64,000 nucleotides of DNA, taken from assembly GCA_040081075.1 (NCBI GenBank), contig JBEBHJ010000009.1, forward strand, positions 1 through 64,000, written 5' to 3'. Below, piece by piece: positions 44,956 through 53,885 of this stretch. The translations under genes were made by a program, and so were the position numbers. This DNA is from JANJUB01 sp040081075 (GTDB lineage: Bacteria > Armatimonadota > Fimbriimonadia > Fimbriimonadales > Fimbriimonadaceae). Position 1 is the first letter of the stretch. Each line of letters starts with the position of its first letter. The notes under the pieces were generated by a model that saw only the letters and a program-made list of their open reading frames with translations, was not told the DNA's origin and did no database searches.

Positions 44956-45518
44956 TTGAGTTCGGGAAACACCACCGGCAACCAAGGAACGATAGCGAGG
45001 AGGGGACCAATGTAGAGCGTGGCCCACAGACATCCCCAGAGGAGCGACTTTCCCAATCGGCCGTCACAGCCATGCGTATCGTTCACAGCTCGTGCAAACA
45101 TGCCACCAACGGAAATGAACAAGAGAAACCCAAGGGCGGGCAGCACGAACTCGACCAACAATCCGGCAACCAAAACAGCGAGCAAAGCGATCAAGATCGC
45201 AGCGCAGCCTCCAGCAAAACCTTCGCCACAGCCTACGACGGCAGCATCTAGCCCACAACCACTTGCCTCGGCGACGCTCGAGCTAAACTTTCCGCCATAG
45301 GTCACTTCAGAGTCATCTTCAACCTGTCGTCCCTTATAGAGTAACGTCGCGAGAATCCCTATCCAAATGGTCCACCATGCCGTCAAGATGATTTCGGCCT
45401 CGATCCAACGCGGCATTTTTACTGCGAGCGAAAACACCATGATCAACACGGACAGGAGCAGCAGCACCACCAACGCGAGAAACCGGCGCGAAACACTATC
45501 TGGACGTTTAAGGTACAC
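44952..45518 (-). CDS. tandem-paralogue membrane protein 1 (NDTHxCxGRLG type)
   Basis: Paralogue of the following gene: four hydrophobic segments in 188 residues and the tail FARAVNDTHGCDGRLGKSL then WATLYIGPLLAIVPWLP. Between the second and third segments it has a Gly/Cys-rich loop (EASGCGLDAAVVGCGEGFAGGC) not shared with the other copy. The start is GTG at 45518. The pair form one transcript. Membrane location is clear, function is unknown. Confidence 0.65.
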   Translation of the reverse strand: MYLKRPDSVSRRFLALVVLLLLSVLIMVFSLAVKMPRWIEAEIILTAWWTIWIGILATLLYKGRQVEDDSEVTYGGKFSSSVAEASGCGLDAAVVGCGEGFAGGCAAILIALLAVLVAGLLVEFVLPALGFLLFISVGGMFARAVNDTHGCDGRLGKSLLWGCLWATLYIGPLLAIVPWLPVVFPELK

Positions 45519-45568
45519 GGCGTTTCAAAGCGTTACGGGCCCAACGCCTCCAAGGTTTCACATGATGA

Positions 45569-47479
45569 TTACTTCGGCCTCGCCCACATGGGATGGTGCT
45601 GAACCTTCTTGAGGCGCTTCCATATCTTGTTCGATTTGGGGAGCACGAGGCAAGTAAAGTCGATATCCGCCAGCTCGGCGACGGCGTTGTTGACGGGGCC
45701 TTCTTCGTCCAATGTAACGGCGGGATATTTGGGCAAAACTAGAATCAAAAAGTGCATTTTCCCCGGACGAATTTTGGATTCGAATCGCACCCCGTACACT
45801 TCCAAAATGTGATTGCTTCTTTGGAAGATCGGGATCCATGTTGCCAGCTGATCGTCTTCCGGCCGCCACCAGCGCAGGTCAGCGTGTTCAACGTCTAGTC
45901 CCTCGGCGTAAAGCTTCTGCTCCGTCTCGCCAAGGTCCGCCGAAAGATCATAGAGTTGGGCGGCTTTGGCCTTGTCACCGAGTTTTTCGGCAACATACGA
46001 GCTAATCGCATAGGCGTCCGCTCTGAAGTTGATGTCCTTAGCGGCAAGGTCAAGATAAGTCATCGCCTCGGGATTGAGCTTATCGGCGAGCAATGAGCCT
46101 AAAAGAAGGTTGGCCTGAGCATGTTCCGGGTTGCGACGCAGCATTTCGCGCCCCATCGCTTCTGACCGCTGCGCTCCCCGAATATTAAGACTCTCGCTCA
46201 GAAGTGCCGAAAGACGAGCATCCTCAATCGTGTCCAAGCCAGCCGCTTCGGCTTCACGAATTTCCTTTGCCTTGGGCGAAACAATCCGGTGCCGCTGCGC
46301 CCAAACTTGCGAAACCTGGATGGCCCAATGCCGGTTGAGGTTTTCCGAGATCATGGGCAGGTTCGAACCGAAGAAGACTTGGGCTGCCGATTGGACTGGA
46401 GCAGCACAGACAATTGGGGAAAACTGAGCCTCGATGCAGGACTTGTCCTCGAACTTTGCATCAATGGCATTCAGGCGATCACGAAGGCTCGGATGTGTGT
46501 CGTCATAGCCCGTCTCTTCCTTCAGCGACTCTTCCAAGTTCTCAGAGAACTGCGCGATCGATGGAATATTCGCAATAAGGTCGGTGAGTGTAATCTGAAC
46601 GACGTTAGCGGGGGGCACCGGGGTTGTTTCTACGAGTTCATAGACCTTTCCAACGGCTTTTGAAGCCGCTTTTGACTGAGTTCCGAGCCGCACCAAGCTC
46701 AGGGCGTTGGCTTCGGCTCCAGCCAAGCGAGTTGCGGCGGCATCGGCTTCGTACTCATCTTGCCGCCGCAAGGGAAAGGTGGTTGCCCAAAGCTTAGGTA
46801 GATACCACTTGATGAACGGGCCAAACAGCATTTTGGCCATGAACCCACTCATGCCGGCGGCGGCAGCTTGCCACACTTCGACAATACGGTACACCTTGCC
46901 CGCAAACTTGGAATGTCCACCGGCAAAGTGGCCAAGCTCATGGGCAATTGTCGAACGCGCTTCGTCATGGGTTTCCGCCAACATCAACGGTAGTCCGTAG
47001 CGTAGGGTGTTGTGGCAGGGGCCAACAATCCCGAATCGCGGGGTTTGGGATGCCGATGCGTTCCAGTCGTAGGTTATTCGAATTTGGTGAATGGGAGGTG
47101 CGCCGAGGCTCTTAGCCATCGCATCGACCTCCGCCCATAGCTTGGGTGCCTCGGCTCTCGAAACATCCACTCCATCATTTGGTTCTGGAATGCGCGTGAA
47201 AATGGCTCGGATCATCGCAAAAATTCCGAATCCAAGAACCAGAACAAGCTTTATGGTGAGCGAGTTAATGCTGCCCGTGCCAATCGTAAACCAGACCAAG
47301 GCGGCAATCATGGCAACGATCACTAGGATCGTAAAAACGATGTACAGGTAACCCAGATTGACCAGGGATTTACACGTCGCCACATATTTTCCGGGATCAG
47401 CCTTAGACTGGGCCTCGAACGCCTTCACCTTTGCGATGAACTCTTCTCTTTTGGCAAACTCGGAGCCCTTTTCAGTCAT
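45569..47479 (-). CDS. M48 family zinc metalloprotease with C-terminal TPR-like region
   Basis: This 636-residue membrane protease has two hydrophobic segments (about 42-65 and 73-95) and the zinc site HELGH at 180-184, with the third ligand Glu in DEYEADAAATRLAG. This is the M48 arrangement of HtpX- and BepA-like enzymes. Residues about 400-530 look like TPR-type helices (HAQANLLLGSLLADKL, AISSYVAEKLGDKAKAAQLYD), and the end is a beta-rich tail. The ATG at 47479 is preferred over the longer frame to 47533. Likely role: membrane or envelope protein quality control. Confidence 0.88.
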   Translation of the reverse strand: MTEKGSEFAKREEFIAKVKAFEAQSKADPGKYVATCKSLVNLGYLYIVFTILVIVAMIAALVWFTIGTGSINSLTIKLVLVLGFGIFAMIRAIFTRIPEPNDGVDVSRAEAPKLWAEVDAMAKSLGAPPIHQIRITYDWNASASQTPRFGIVGPCHNTLRYGLPLMLAETHDEARSTIAHELGHFAGGHSKFAGKVYRIVEVWQAAAAGMSGFMAKMLFGPFIKWYLPKLWATTFPLRRQDEYEADAAATRLAGAEANALSLVRLGTQSKAASKAVGKVYELVETTPVPPANVVQITLTDLIANIPSIAQFSENLEESLKEETGYDDTHPSLRDRLNAIDAKFEDKSCIEAQFSPIVCAAPVQSAAQVFFGSNLPMISENLNRHWAIQVSQVWAQRHRIVSPKAKEIREAEAAGLDTIEDARLSALLSESLNIRGAQRSEAMGREMLRRNPEHAQANLLLGSLLADKLNPEAMTYLDLAAKDINFRADAYAISSYVAEKLGDKAKAAQLYDLSADLGETEQKLYAEGLDVEHADLRWWRPEDDQLATWIPIFQRSNHILEVYGVRFESKIRPGKMHFLILVLPKYPAVTLDEEGPVNNAVAELADIDFTCLVLPKSNKIWKRLKKVQHHPMWARPK

Positions 47480-47598
47480 TAGACTAAATTGACGGATTGA
47501 ACCCAGTTTTTGCACGCTTAAGCAAATCCGCATAACTTTGGCAATGGGCTTCGTCTTTGATGTCAGGCCGCTCTCTGCGGCTCAAAAAGGGGCTGAAC

Positions 47599-48109
47599 AT
47601 GGAAAACGAGACACAGGAACCGCAAGTTCCACCGCAACCGACCGGTCAGTACTACCGACCGCCAACAATGGGCGGTGGGGTCGGATCGGGCGCTCCGTAG
47701 CAATCGGATAAGCCGATCGGAATCGTCATCATGGTGTTGAGCGGGCTCTGCGGTGTGTGCGGAATCACGGCAGCGCTTGGGGTAGGTGCCCTTGGAGCGG
47801 CAGCGGCAAGCCGGTGGATCAGGAGACAATGCGGCCGCCGCCGTAGCGGTTGGCGGGGCAGCCGTCATCATTGGTGTCATCACTCTTATTTCTGGAGCAA
47901 TCGGACTCGCTGTTGGTTACGGCATCATGAATAGCAAGAAGTGGGGATTCATCGCGGGAGCGGCTCTGTATGGATTCAATGCTCTTATGAGCGTGGTCCA
48001 AGTGATTCAAGGCCAAACAATGAACCTCATCGGAATCGCCATCAGCGGCGCACTTCTGTTTTATTGCGTTCAACGCCTAACCGGCAAGCTTGGCGAGAAA
48101 CCACTCTAG
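47599..48109 (+). pseudogene. decayed small membrane protein gene
   Basis: An ATG at 47599 starts MENETQEPQVPPQPTGQYYR..., but an in-frame TAG ends it at 47698-47700 after 33 codons. Reading on through the stop gives KPIGIVIMVLSGLCGVCGIT, a membrane helix. A one-base frame change near 47790-47830 then joins the frame 47786-48109, which encodes AAVIIGVITLISGAIGLAVGYG and two further helices up to KLGEKPL. The pieces form a coherent three- to four-helix protein with a Pro-rich N-terminus. One stop plus one frameshift point to decay or to sequence errors. It overlaps the convergent UDG gene end. Confidence 0.6.
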
Positions 48110-48732
48110 TTCAACCACAGATGGATCGCCTCATCGAACATGGTTTCGGTGAGGCGACCCGTGAAGGTGTTTTGCTGACTGGGATGATAGCTGGCGACGA
48201 TTTTCGGGTTTTCCCGAGCGGCGGTCGCATGCTCAAACTTGGGCAACTTGACTCCAAGTGCTTTGCCGACTTCCGTCCAAGCGAGCCCACCTAGGCATAA
48301 GATGCTCTTCCACTCCCGTGATTTTAACAGCTCCGAGAGGTAAGGGTTGCAGTTGCGGATTTCCTCGACCGTGGGTTTGTTACCGGGTGGAGCGCAGTGA
48401 CACACGGCGGTGATGAGCACGTCCTTTAGCTTCAATCCATCCCCAATTGACTCCGAAGTGGCCCGGGGGGCAACTCCAGCTTTATGGAGGGCCTGAAAGA
48501 GCCAATCCCCACTCCGATCTCCCGTGAACATGCGGCCAGTTCGGTTTGCTCCATGCGCGGCCGGAGCTAGACCGACGATCAGGTGCGTTGCATCAGGGTC
48601 GCCAAAATTGGGAACGGGTTTGCCCCAATAAGTCCAATCGGCAAAAGAAGCTCGCTTTTCACGCGCGACTTGTTCGCGCCATTCCACCAGTCGGGGGCAT
48701 CGGCGGCATTCTGTTATGCAATCCCGAGACAT
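48106..48732 (-). CDS. type-5 uracil-DNA glycosylase (UDGb)
   Basis: UDGb removes uracil and some deaminated purines from DNA. The Fe-S cysteines appear in CRRCPRLVEWREQVA and later in AVCHCAPP and EEIRNCNPYL. Family blocks are VGLAPAAHGANRTGRMFTGD (active site; the polar Asp/Asn of type 4 is absent here) and SYHPSQQNTFTGRLT. Length 208 is typical. Its ATG lies 19 bp inside the end of the ArgC-like gene on the same strand, so the two are coupled by position. Confidence 0.92.
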   Translation of the reverse strand: MSRDCITECRRCPRLVEWREQVAREKRASFADWTYWGKPVPNFGDPDATHLIVGLAPAAHGANRTGRMFTGDRSGDWLFQALHKAGVAPRATSESIGDGLKLKDVLITAVCHCAPPGNKPTVEEIRNCNPYLSELLKSREWKSILCLGGLAWTEVGKALGVKLPKFEHATAARENPKIVASYHPSQQNTFTGRLTETMFDEAIHLWLN

Positions 48733-49424
48733 TCCTCAAACCCCGCCATCACGTTCATCGCGTGCACAATTTGACTGGCTCCACATTTGCCGTCCCGATC
48801 AGCCATTACCTGCACCGTGAGCAAAGAATGGGGCGATCCAGGCGAGATTCCGAGTTTGTATGCCGCATGCGGCAAACCCCTGACGAGATTCACATGCCAC
48901 TCGCTATTCTCTTCATTCCGAACGAAGAAAGATCGACCGTAACACTCGTCGTACTGCTCGTCAATCTCGTCGCCGAGTTCGCTCGCGGTTTGCACGAGGC
49001 AGATCGCTCTAAGGGCCAGAACCGAATCTAAGTTTTCTTCGGCCAGGGCAAAGGTTGCACCATGAGCCCAACCTTCGCCGGCAAGGAACGCTTCGACGAT
49101 TTCGGGATCGAAGTCGCGGAAATTGTAGAGAAGGGAGGGAGCTTCGACGAGCAAGCCGGCTCGAAAGAGTGGGCCAAGGGCAATCAGCGCCAAAGTGCTC
49201 GCGGCGTCGGGAACCGAAAGCTCGTCGGCACATACCATGGGATTGTTATCCATGAGTTCGGTCAAGCCGAACAAGCCGGTGGGCTCGCCAACTCGGACCC
49301 GTCGGTTCCAGCTTCCTTGAGTGAACTCGAGTGGGGAGTCGCAGGCTCCATTCAGCGCGACTTTGGGGTGGGTCCGGAGATAGGTCTCAAGTCCCGAATT
49401 GGGTGCGCATTTGGCTTGAATCAT
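48714..49424 (-). CDS. ArgC-like protein without catalytic Cys/His and without N-terminal Rossmann domain
   Basis: This 236-residue protein matches the middle and C-terminal parts of N-acetyl-gamma-glutamyl-phosphate reductase. FGLTELM (52-58) aligns with the YGLPEL block. VPDAASTLALIALGPLFRAG (71-90) aligns with NPGCYPTAALLALAPLLKAG, giving Ala 74 where ArgC has its catalytic Cys. FRDFDPEIVEA aligns with the catalytic HRHTPEI and lacks the His residues. GASQIVHAMNVMAGFEECLG matches the C-terminal GQAVQNMNLM helix. The NADP-binding domain is missing. It is probably a non-enzymatic relative, of unknown role. The assignment rests on motif reading, not on a search. Confidence 0.5.
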   Translation of the reverse strand: MIQAKCAPNSGLETYLRTHPKVALNGACDSPLEFTQGSWNRRVRVGEPTGLFGLTELMDNNPMVCADELSVPDAASTLALIALGPLFRAGLLVEAPSLLYNFRDFDPEIVEAFLAGEGWAHGATFALAEENLDSVLALRAICLVQTASELGDEIDEQYDECYGRSFFVRNEENSEWHVNLVRGLPHAAYKLGISPGSPHSLLTVQVMADRDGKCGASQIVHAMNVMAGFEECLGIA

Positions 49425-49469
49425 ATGAACTTGAGATTACTCGGTTTCAGCATCGGATACACTTCGGGC

Positions 49470-51773
49470 ATGCGTGCTTATGCCCTGCTTGCCATCCTCA
49501 CGACCGCCTCGTTTTGCCATGCGCAAACCGTAGAAAGCGATATTCTTTTCGGGGGCAAGGCAGCGGGCTCAAACAAAACAACAAGGACCGCGGATTCGCT
49601 TGAATCCGACTCCGCGATGTCTATTGCCGGACAAAACATCAAGAGCCACTTGAAAATCCGCTACAGCAAAGGGATGCCACAAGAAATTTCTTTCTCTGAG
49701 TCTGCCGGGACGACCTCGGGAAGCTATGAGTGGAAAGATGGAAGCATTAAAGCAACGCGAAATGGCAAGCCAGCTCCAACTCCGCCGAAGTTGCCGATTA
49801 CCGATAAGGCGTTCTTTGCCACTCATCATATGGCCCTCGCAGATTCCCTCTTTGCGGAGTTCGTAAAGCTAAAACGTCCGGCGAAGATGAAGGTGTTGGA
49901 GATGGGATCGCTCGCCTCGTTAACGGTTGAAACCGCATCCGCGCCGATGAGTGTTACAACCCCAAAGGGGAATCTTCAAATTGAGCTCTTTAAACTCAAA
50001 ATCAACGGCATTGAACTGCAATACGCATTCGAGAACGGCCGAACTGTCGGTTTCAAAGTCCCGGCCCAGCTCTTTGAAGTGGTTAACAAAGGCTATGAGG
50101 GCGTGTTCGTTGACCCCCTCACGAAGTTTCCCGAGCTTAGCCAACCAACATTTGAAACGATAACGCAAGCCAAAGTGATGAGCCCAATGCGCGATGGCGC
50201 GAAGCTCGCTTCCGATATTTCCCGCCCCAAAGGCGATGGCAAGCATCCAACGATTCTTATCCGGACTCCTTACGGTAGAAGTGCCTCCCTCTCAAGCTAC
50301 GAGTTCTTTGTGAAGCGGGGCTATGTGGTGGTGAGCCAGGATGTGCGCGGTCGGGGCGATAGCGAAGGCGGCTGGGACCCCCTTAACACCGAGGTTCAGG
50401 ATGGCTATGATACGCTCGAGTGGATTAAGAATCAGCCATGGAGCGACGGTAACGTGGGCATGATCGGTGGGAGCTACCTGGGATTTGTTCAGTGGGCGGC
50501 GGCAGCAAGCGGCCACCCGGCGTTGAAGTGCATTATCCCGCAAGTGAGCCCTCCCGACACGATGCACAACATCCCCTGGGATCACGGTTGCTTTATGCTG
50601 CTGGGCAACGTTTGGTGGGCACGCATCGTGATGGACCGACAAGCGAATATGGCCGCCGCAACCCAAGGGTTTGGCTCGCTAGAAGCTTTCAAGAGCCTTC
50701 CGCTCACCAAAGTCGACGACAAGTTCTTTAAGAAGGATATCCCGTTCTATGATTCCTGGCTAAAGCGCCCTACGTTAGGCGATTGGAAAGGGGCATTCAC
50801 CAATGATCAAGTTCGCGGCGTGAAGATTCCAGTAATGCACATCAGCGGATTCTGGGACGGCGACGGTGTCGGGACCATGATGAATTTCGCTGGTCAGAAA
50901 GCCGCGGGAGGCAATCAATGGCTCATTTTCGGCCCTTGGGAGCACGGGTTTAACGTCAAGACCAAGTTTGCCGATCAAGATTTCGGCCCAGGCGCCGTTT
51001 TGGAGTTAGATTCAACTTACCTAAGGTTTTTTGATACATTTCTAAAAGGGAAAACGGCGAATCTGGAGTCCCAACCGCGGGTTAAGTTCTTTGTAACGGG
51101 AGCCAACAAGTGGATTGAAAGTTCAACGTGGCCCCCAGAATCGGCCAAGTTGGTGACATCCTATCTCGGCGGAGGCAAACCAAATGGAAACACCGGAATG
51201 GCCACTCTTCAAGCCGCGCCAGGTACTACGAGGAGCGATAGTTACTCTTATGATCCTCGAAATCCAAAGCTTCCAAAGTCGCTTGATATGAGTGGCGGAA
51301 ACTCCAAACTGACGTCAAAGCGTTCTTCTTTCAACCAGTCTTCGCTGCTTTATGGAACTGAGAAGTTTAAGACTCCACAGACTCTAGGTGGGCCCATGGA
51401 AGTTGAGGTCTACTTCAAAACTACGGTCCGAGATGCCGCTTTACATGCGCTAGTTTATGACGAGGCCCCTAACGGTGATCTCACCCTGGTTGGGCTTCCA
51501 GGCGCAATGCGGATCGGATTCACGGGGACAAATGTAAAGTCTATCACCCCGGGCAAGGTGTATAAGGTTTCGGTCAAACCTTGGCTTTTTGCTCGCGAGT
51601 TCAAAGCCGGTCATCGCTTGGTGGTGATGCTGATGAGCGACCTTTTTCCGAAATTTTCAAGAATTCCTGGTACGGGTGAGCCAGATGCGACGGCTACTAA
51701 GTTGCTCAAGGCGACCCACACGATTCTCAAGGGCGCGAAGTATCCGAGTTTGGTGCGCTATTATCGTTTGTAG
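49470..51773 (+). CDS. secreted CocE/NonD-family serine hydrolase (X-Pro dipeptidyl-peptidase-like)
   Basis: ATG at 49470 starts a signal peptide (MRAYALLAILTTASFCHAQ) and a 768-residue product; the upstream frame runs antisense through the ArgC-like gene and is rejected. An N-terminal beta domain precedes the alpha/beta hydrolase: RDGAKLASDISRPKGDG, SQDVRGRGDSEGGWDP, nucleophile Ser in GMIGGSYLGFVQWAA, catalytic Asp in HISGFWDGDG and His in FGPWEHGFN. A jelly-roll domain follows (about 510-768). Cocaine esterase, acylase and X-Pro peptidase relatives exist; substrate cannot be told from sequence. It is likely exported. Confidence 0.9.
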   Translation: MRAYALLAILTTASFCHAQTVESDILFGGKAAGSNKTTRTADSLESDSAMSIAGQNIKSHLKIRYSKGMPQEISFSESAGTTSGSYEWKDGSIKATRNGKPAPTPPKLPITDKAFFATHHMALADSLFAEFVKLKRPAKMKVLEMGSLASLTVETASAPMSVTTPKGNLQIELFKLKINGIELQYAFENGRTVGFKVPAQLFEVVNKGYEGVFVDPLTKFPELSQPTFETITQAKVMSPMRDGAKLASDISRPKGDGKHPTILIRTPYGRSASLSSYEFFVKRGYVVVSQDVRGRGDSEGGWDPLNTEVQDGYDTLEWIKNQPWSDGNVGMIGGSYLGFVQWAAAASGHPALKCIIPQVSPPDTMHNIPWDHGCFMLLGNVWWARIVMDRQANMAAATQGFGSLEAFKSLPLTKVDDKFFKKDIPFYDSWLKRPTLGDWKGAFTNDQVRGVKIPVMHISGFWDGDGVGTMMNFAGQKAAGGNQWLIFGPWEHGFNVKTKFADQDFGPGAVLELDSTYLRFFDTFLKGKTANLESQPRVKFFVTGANKWIESSTWPPESAKLVTSYLGGGKPNGNTGMATLQAAPGTTRSDSYSYDPRNPKLPKSLDMSGGNSKLTSKRSSFNQSSLLYGTEKFKTPQTLGGPMEVEVYFKTTVRDAALHALVYDEAPNGDLTLVGLPGAMRIGFTGTNVKSITPGKVYKVSVKPWLFAREFKAGHRLVVMLMSDLFPKFSRIPGTGEPDATATKLLKATHTILKGAKYPSLVRYYRL

Positions 51774-52140
51774 GATTACTACGCGAGAGCAATGGTGCAA
51801 CCCCTGTGCATCCCAGGAACATGAACAGCGAGAGCAAAAACGCAGAGGATGAGCCTTGGCCCCCGCCGAGGACGATAAAACCAATCCCACTAGCCTGAAC
51901 TTGAAAGTAACCGGCCGAAAAGATTCCCTTCTTGCGGAGAAGAATGGCGCAGGCGATCCCCGCGAACGCGCTCACGATCAACAACCATACATATCCGAGT
52001 TGCACTGCATAGGGAATCTCATCGTTTTCATGGATTCTCGAAATCCATCGGTCGCTCCGCAACAAGATGGTGCCAAAAGATAAGTCGCACAATCCTATGA
52101 CCACTGTAAGAAAGCGCAGAACGATCCGACGCTCAGGCAT
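51727..52140 (-). CDS. small four-helix membrane protein, unknown
   Basis: This 137-residue protein has four hydrophobic segments (LRFLTVVIGLCDLSFGTILL, YVWLLIVSAFAGIACAILL, FQVQASGIGFIVLGGGQG, AFLLSLFMFLGCTGVAPLL) and a polar Ser/Asn-rich C-terminus. I recognise no family. Its 3' end overlaps the convergent hydrolase gene by 47 bp, and its start overlaps the isochorismatase-fold gene by 8 bp, so it is probably co-transcribed with that gene. Confidence 0.6.
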   Translation of the reverse strand: MPERRIVLRFLTVVIGLCDLSFGTILLRSDRWISRIHENDEIPYAVQLGYVWLLIVSAFAGIACAILLRKKGIFSAGYFQVQASGIGFIVLGGGQGSSSAFLLSLFMFLGCTGVAPLLSRSNPTNDNSAPNSDTSRP

Positions 52141-52678
52141 ACTCCTTCACCAGCTTCAAGACCTCCCGAAATTGCGGATGCTCGGCGGTTTTCATCCATT
52201 CGTAAACAATCGCTTCCGAGTGGGCGAATTCGCATCCTGCTAGGCTTAATCGGCTCAAACCTAACTCGTGCATCTGAATCGAACGGCCGCCGACCGCATC
52301 GGCAGCTATCATCACTTCATGACCCAACTCCCACAGCTGTTGGGCGGTTTGATTGACGCAAATCATGGTTTCAATCCCGCAAAGCACGATCTGAGTCTTG
52401 CCTTCGAGCCAAGAAGCCAATGATGGAGCTCCCAGGGCAGAAAAGACCATTTTGCCTTCGATCGTGGCGGCCCCAAGATGGCGCAACAATGCTTCGTGAG
52501 TTGCACCCATTCGATCTGGGTATTGTTCCGTCACAAAAACTGGGATTGCGAGTAGATTCGCGACCCGCACCAAGAACTCGGCTCGCCGCATCACTCGTTC
52601 TGAGTCATGGATGGCGGCGAGAAAGCTGGGCTGAAGATCAATGACGATCAGACCGGTTTGTTCTGAGCAAGCAAGCAT
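52133..52678 (-). CDS. isochorismatase-fold cysteine hydrolase
   Basis: This 181-residue enzyme has the family triad: catalytic Asp in LIVIDLQPSF, Lys in IEGKMVFSALG and Cys in CGIETMICVNQTAQQL. A cis-peptide-forming VLCGIET precedes the Cys. Members hydrolyse isochorismate, nicotinamide and other amides, or are poorly characterised (YcaC type). With C-V-N after the Cys it resembles the generic hydrolase group. Co-transcribed with the overlapping small membrane protein. Confidence 0.88.
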   Translation of the reverse strand: MLACSEQTGLIVIDLQPSFLAAIHDSERVMRRAEFLVRVANLLAIPVFVTEQYPDRMGATHEALLRHLGAATIEGKMVFSALGAPSLASWLEGKTQIVLCGIETMICVNQTAQQLWELGHEVMIAADAVGGRSIQMHELGLSRLSLAGCEFAHSEAIVYEWMKTAEHPQFREVLKLVKEYA

Positions 52679-52764
52679 ATCGACAGTTTATTCCGTTCTT
52701 ATCCCAGAAACACATTCGGAAACCGCCTAGCCGCCCTCTATACCGGGTAAATTTCTGGTTCCCC

Positions 52765-53217
52765 ATGAAGGTTGTAATATTTGGTTGCGGAAGAACCGGG
52801 TCAACGTTGGCCCTTCAACTCGCAACTCGCGGTCATAAAGTGACCATTATCGAACAAAATCCGGCCGCACTTCGCCGCCTGGGTCGCGATCACAACTGCG
52901 AAGTTGTCATCGGCTCAGGGTTAGACGATGACATCTTAGACCGGGCCGGTGTGCGCGATGCCGACGTGTTCTTCGCCCTCACCCGTGGAGATAACACCAA
53001 CCTAATGGCGGCCCAAATTGTGCAGCTACGCTATGAAGTTAAGCGGGTCTGCGTAAAGGTGGCAGATCCGATGCGGAGCGACGCCTACCAACGCCTCGGA
53101 TTCTTCTGCATCAATCCAAGTTCGCTGACGGCGGGGATGATGAGAGATTGGCTCACCTCGGAACCTTATGCTCCGATTGACGAATACAACGCGCTTGTGA
53201 AGGAGCTCAGCCTCTAA
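52765..53217 (+). CDS. TrkA-N (RCK) NAD-binding potassium-transport regulator, short form
   Basis: This 150-residue protein is a single RCK/TrkA-N domain: MKVVIFGCGRTGSTLALQLA with the G-x-G-x-x-G nucleotide loop, the acidic strand end IIEQN, and GSGLDDDILDRAGVRDADV followed by LTRGDNTNLMAAQI. It lacks a full TrkA-C domain. TrkA-type proteins gate Trk/Ktr potassium channels on binding NADH or ATP. The stop shares bases with the next start (TAATG), so this is a two-gene operon. No potassium channel gene is in the window. Confidence 0.88.
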   Translation: MKVVIFGCGRTGSTLALQLATRGHKVTIIEQNPAALRRLGRDHNCEVVIGSGLDDDILDRAGVRDADVFFALTRGDNTNLMAAQIVQLRYEVKRVCVKVADPMRSDAYQRLGFFCINPSSLTAGMMRDWLTSEPYAPIDEYNALVKELSL

Positions 53218-53885
53218 TGTATATGATCATCGTAGGGGGTGGCAATGTTGGACTGCACCTCGCCAAGAAACTCATCTCAAACAATCATGAAGTCTTGTTG
53301 CTAGAGCGTGATCCTCGGCAAGCGCAGCGGCTCGCTCAACTCATTGGCGAAGAGAACGTAATTGTCGGCGATGGTTGCGAGATGTCGACTCAAAAGGATT
53401 CCGGATTCGAGCGCGCCGACGTCGTGATCGCCGTTACGGGTGAAGACGAAGACAACATGGTGGTTTGCCAGTTGGCTAAGGTTGTTTGGAATGTAAAGCG
53501 AGTACTAGCGCGAGTGAACGACCCCGCCCATGAATCGCTCTTCCAACAGATCGGGATTGATGATACGGTCAGTGCGACCAGTATTATCCATAGTCTCATT
53601 GAACAGCAGATCTCGCCTGACGTGATGCTACCGGTCGGCGCACTTGCGCGGGGGCATCTGGAGATTGTTGAGGTTGAGATTGGTCACCGATCACCGGTAT
53701 TGGGCAAAAAGATCCGGGAGATTTCTTTGCCACCGAAGACGAATCTAATTTGGATTCTCCGCGAAGAGAGTGGCCTCGCCGTAACTGGAGACACAGAGCT
53801 CAGAATGGGCGACATGCTCGTCGCCTTGGTTTCTCGGGATCATTCGGAAGAGCTTTACGCTTTGTTCGAGCCAGATCGACCCTAG
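53217..53885 (+). CDS. TrkA-type potassium uptake regulator (TrkA-N plus TrkA-C)
   Basis: This 222-residue protein has an N-terminal RCK domain (MYMIIVGGGNVGLHLAKKL, LLERDP, VIVGDGCEMSTQKDSGFERAD, TGEDEDNMVVCQLAK) and a C-terminal TrkA-C domain (about 140-222: EIVEVEIGHRSPVLGKKIREI, GDTELRMGDMLVALVSRD). Paired with the shorter RCK protein it may form a hetero-octameric ring on a distant Trk or Ktr channel. Its 3' end overlaps the convergent ftsK by 4 bp. Confidence 0.9.
   Translation: MYMIIVGGGNVGLHLAKKLISNNHEVLLLERDPRQAQRLAQLIGEENVIVGDGCEMSTQKDSGFERADVVIAVTGEDEDNMVVCQLAKVVWNVKRVLARVNDPAHESLFQQIGIDDTVSATSIIHSLIEQQISPDVMLPVGALARGHLEIVEVEIGHRSPVLGKKIREISLPPKTNLIWILREESGLAVTGDTELRMGDMLVALVSRDHSEELYALFEPDRP

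Noticed and set aside
49062..49469. N-terminal extension of the CocE/NonD hydrolase back to 49062
   Set aside because: It is antisense to the ArgC-like gene, has no ribosome site, and the ATG at 49470 starts a clean signal peptide.
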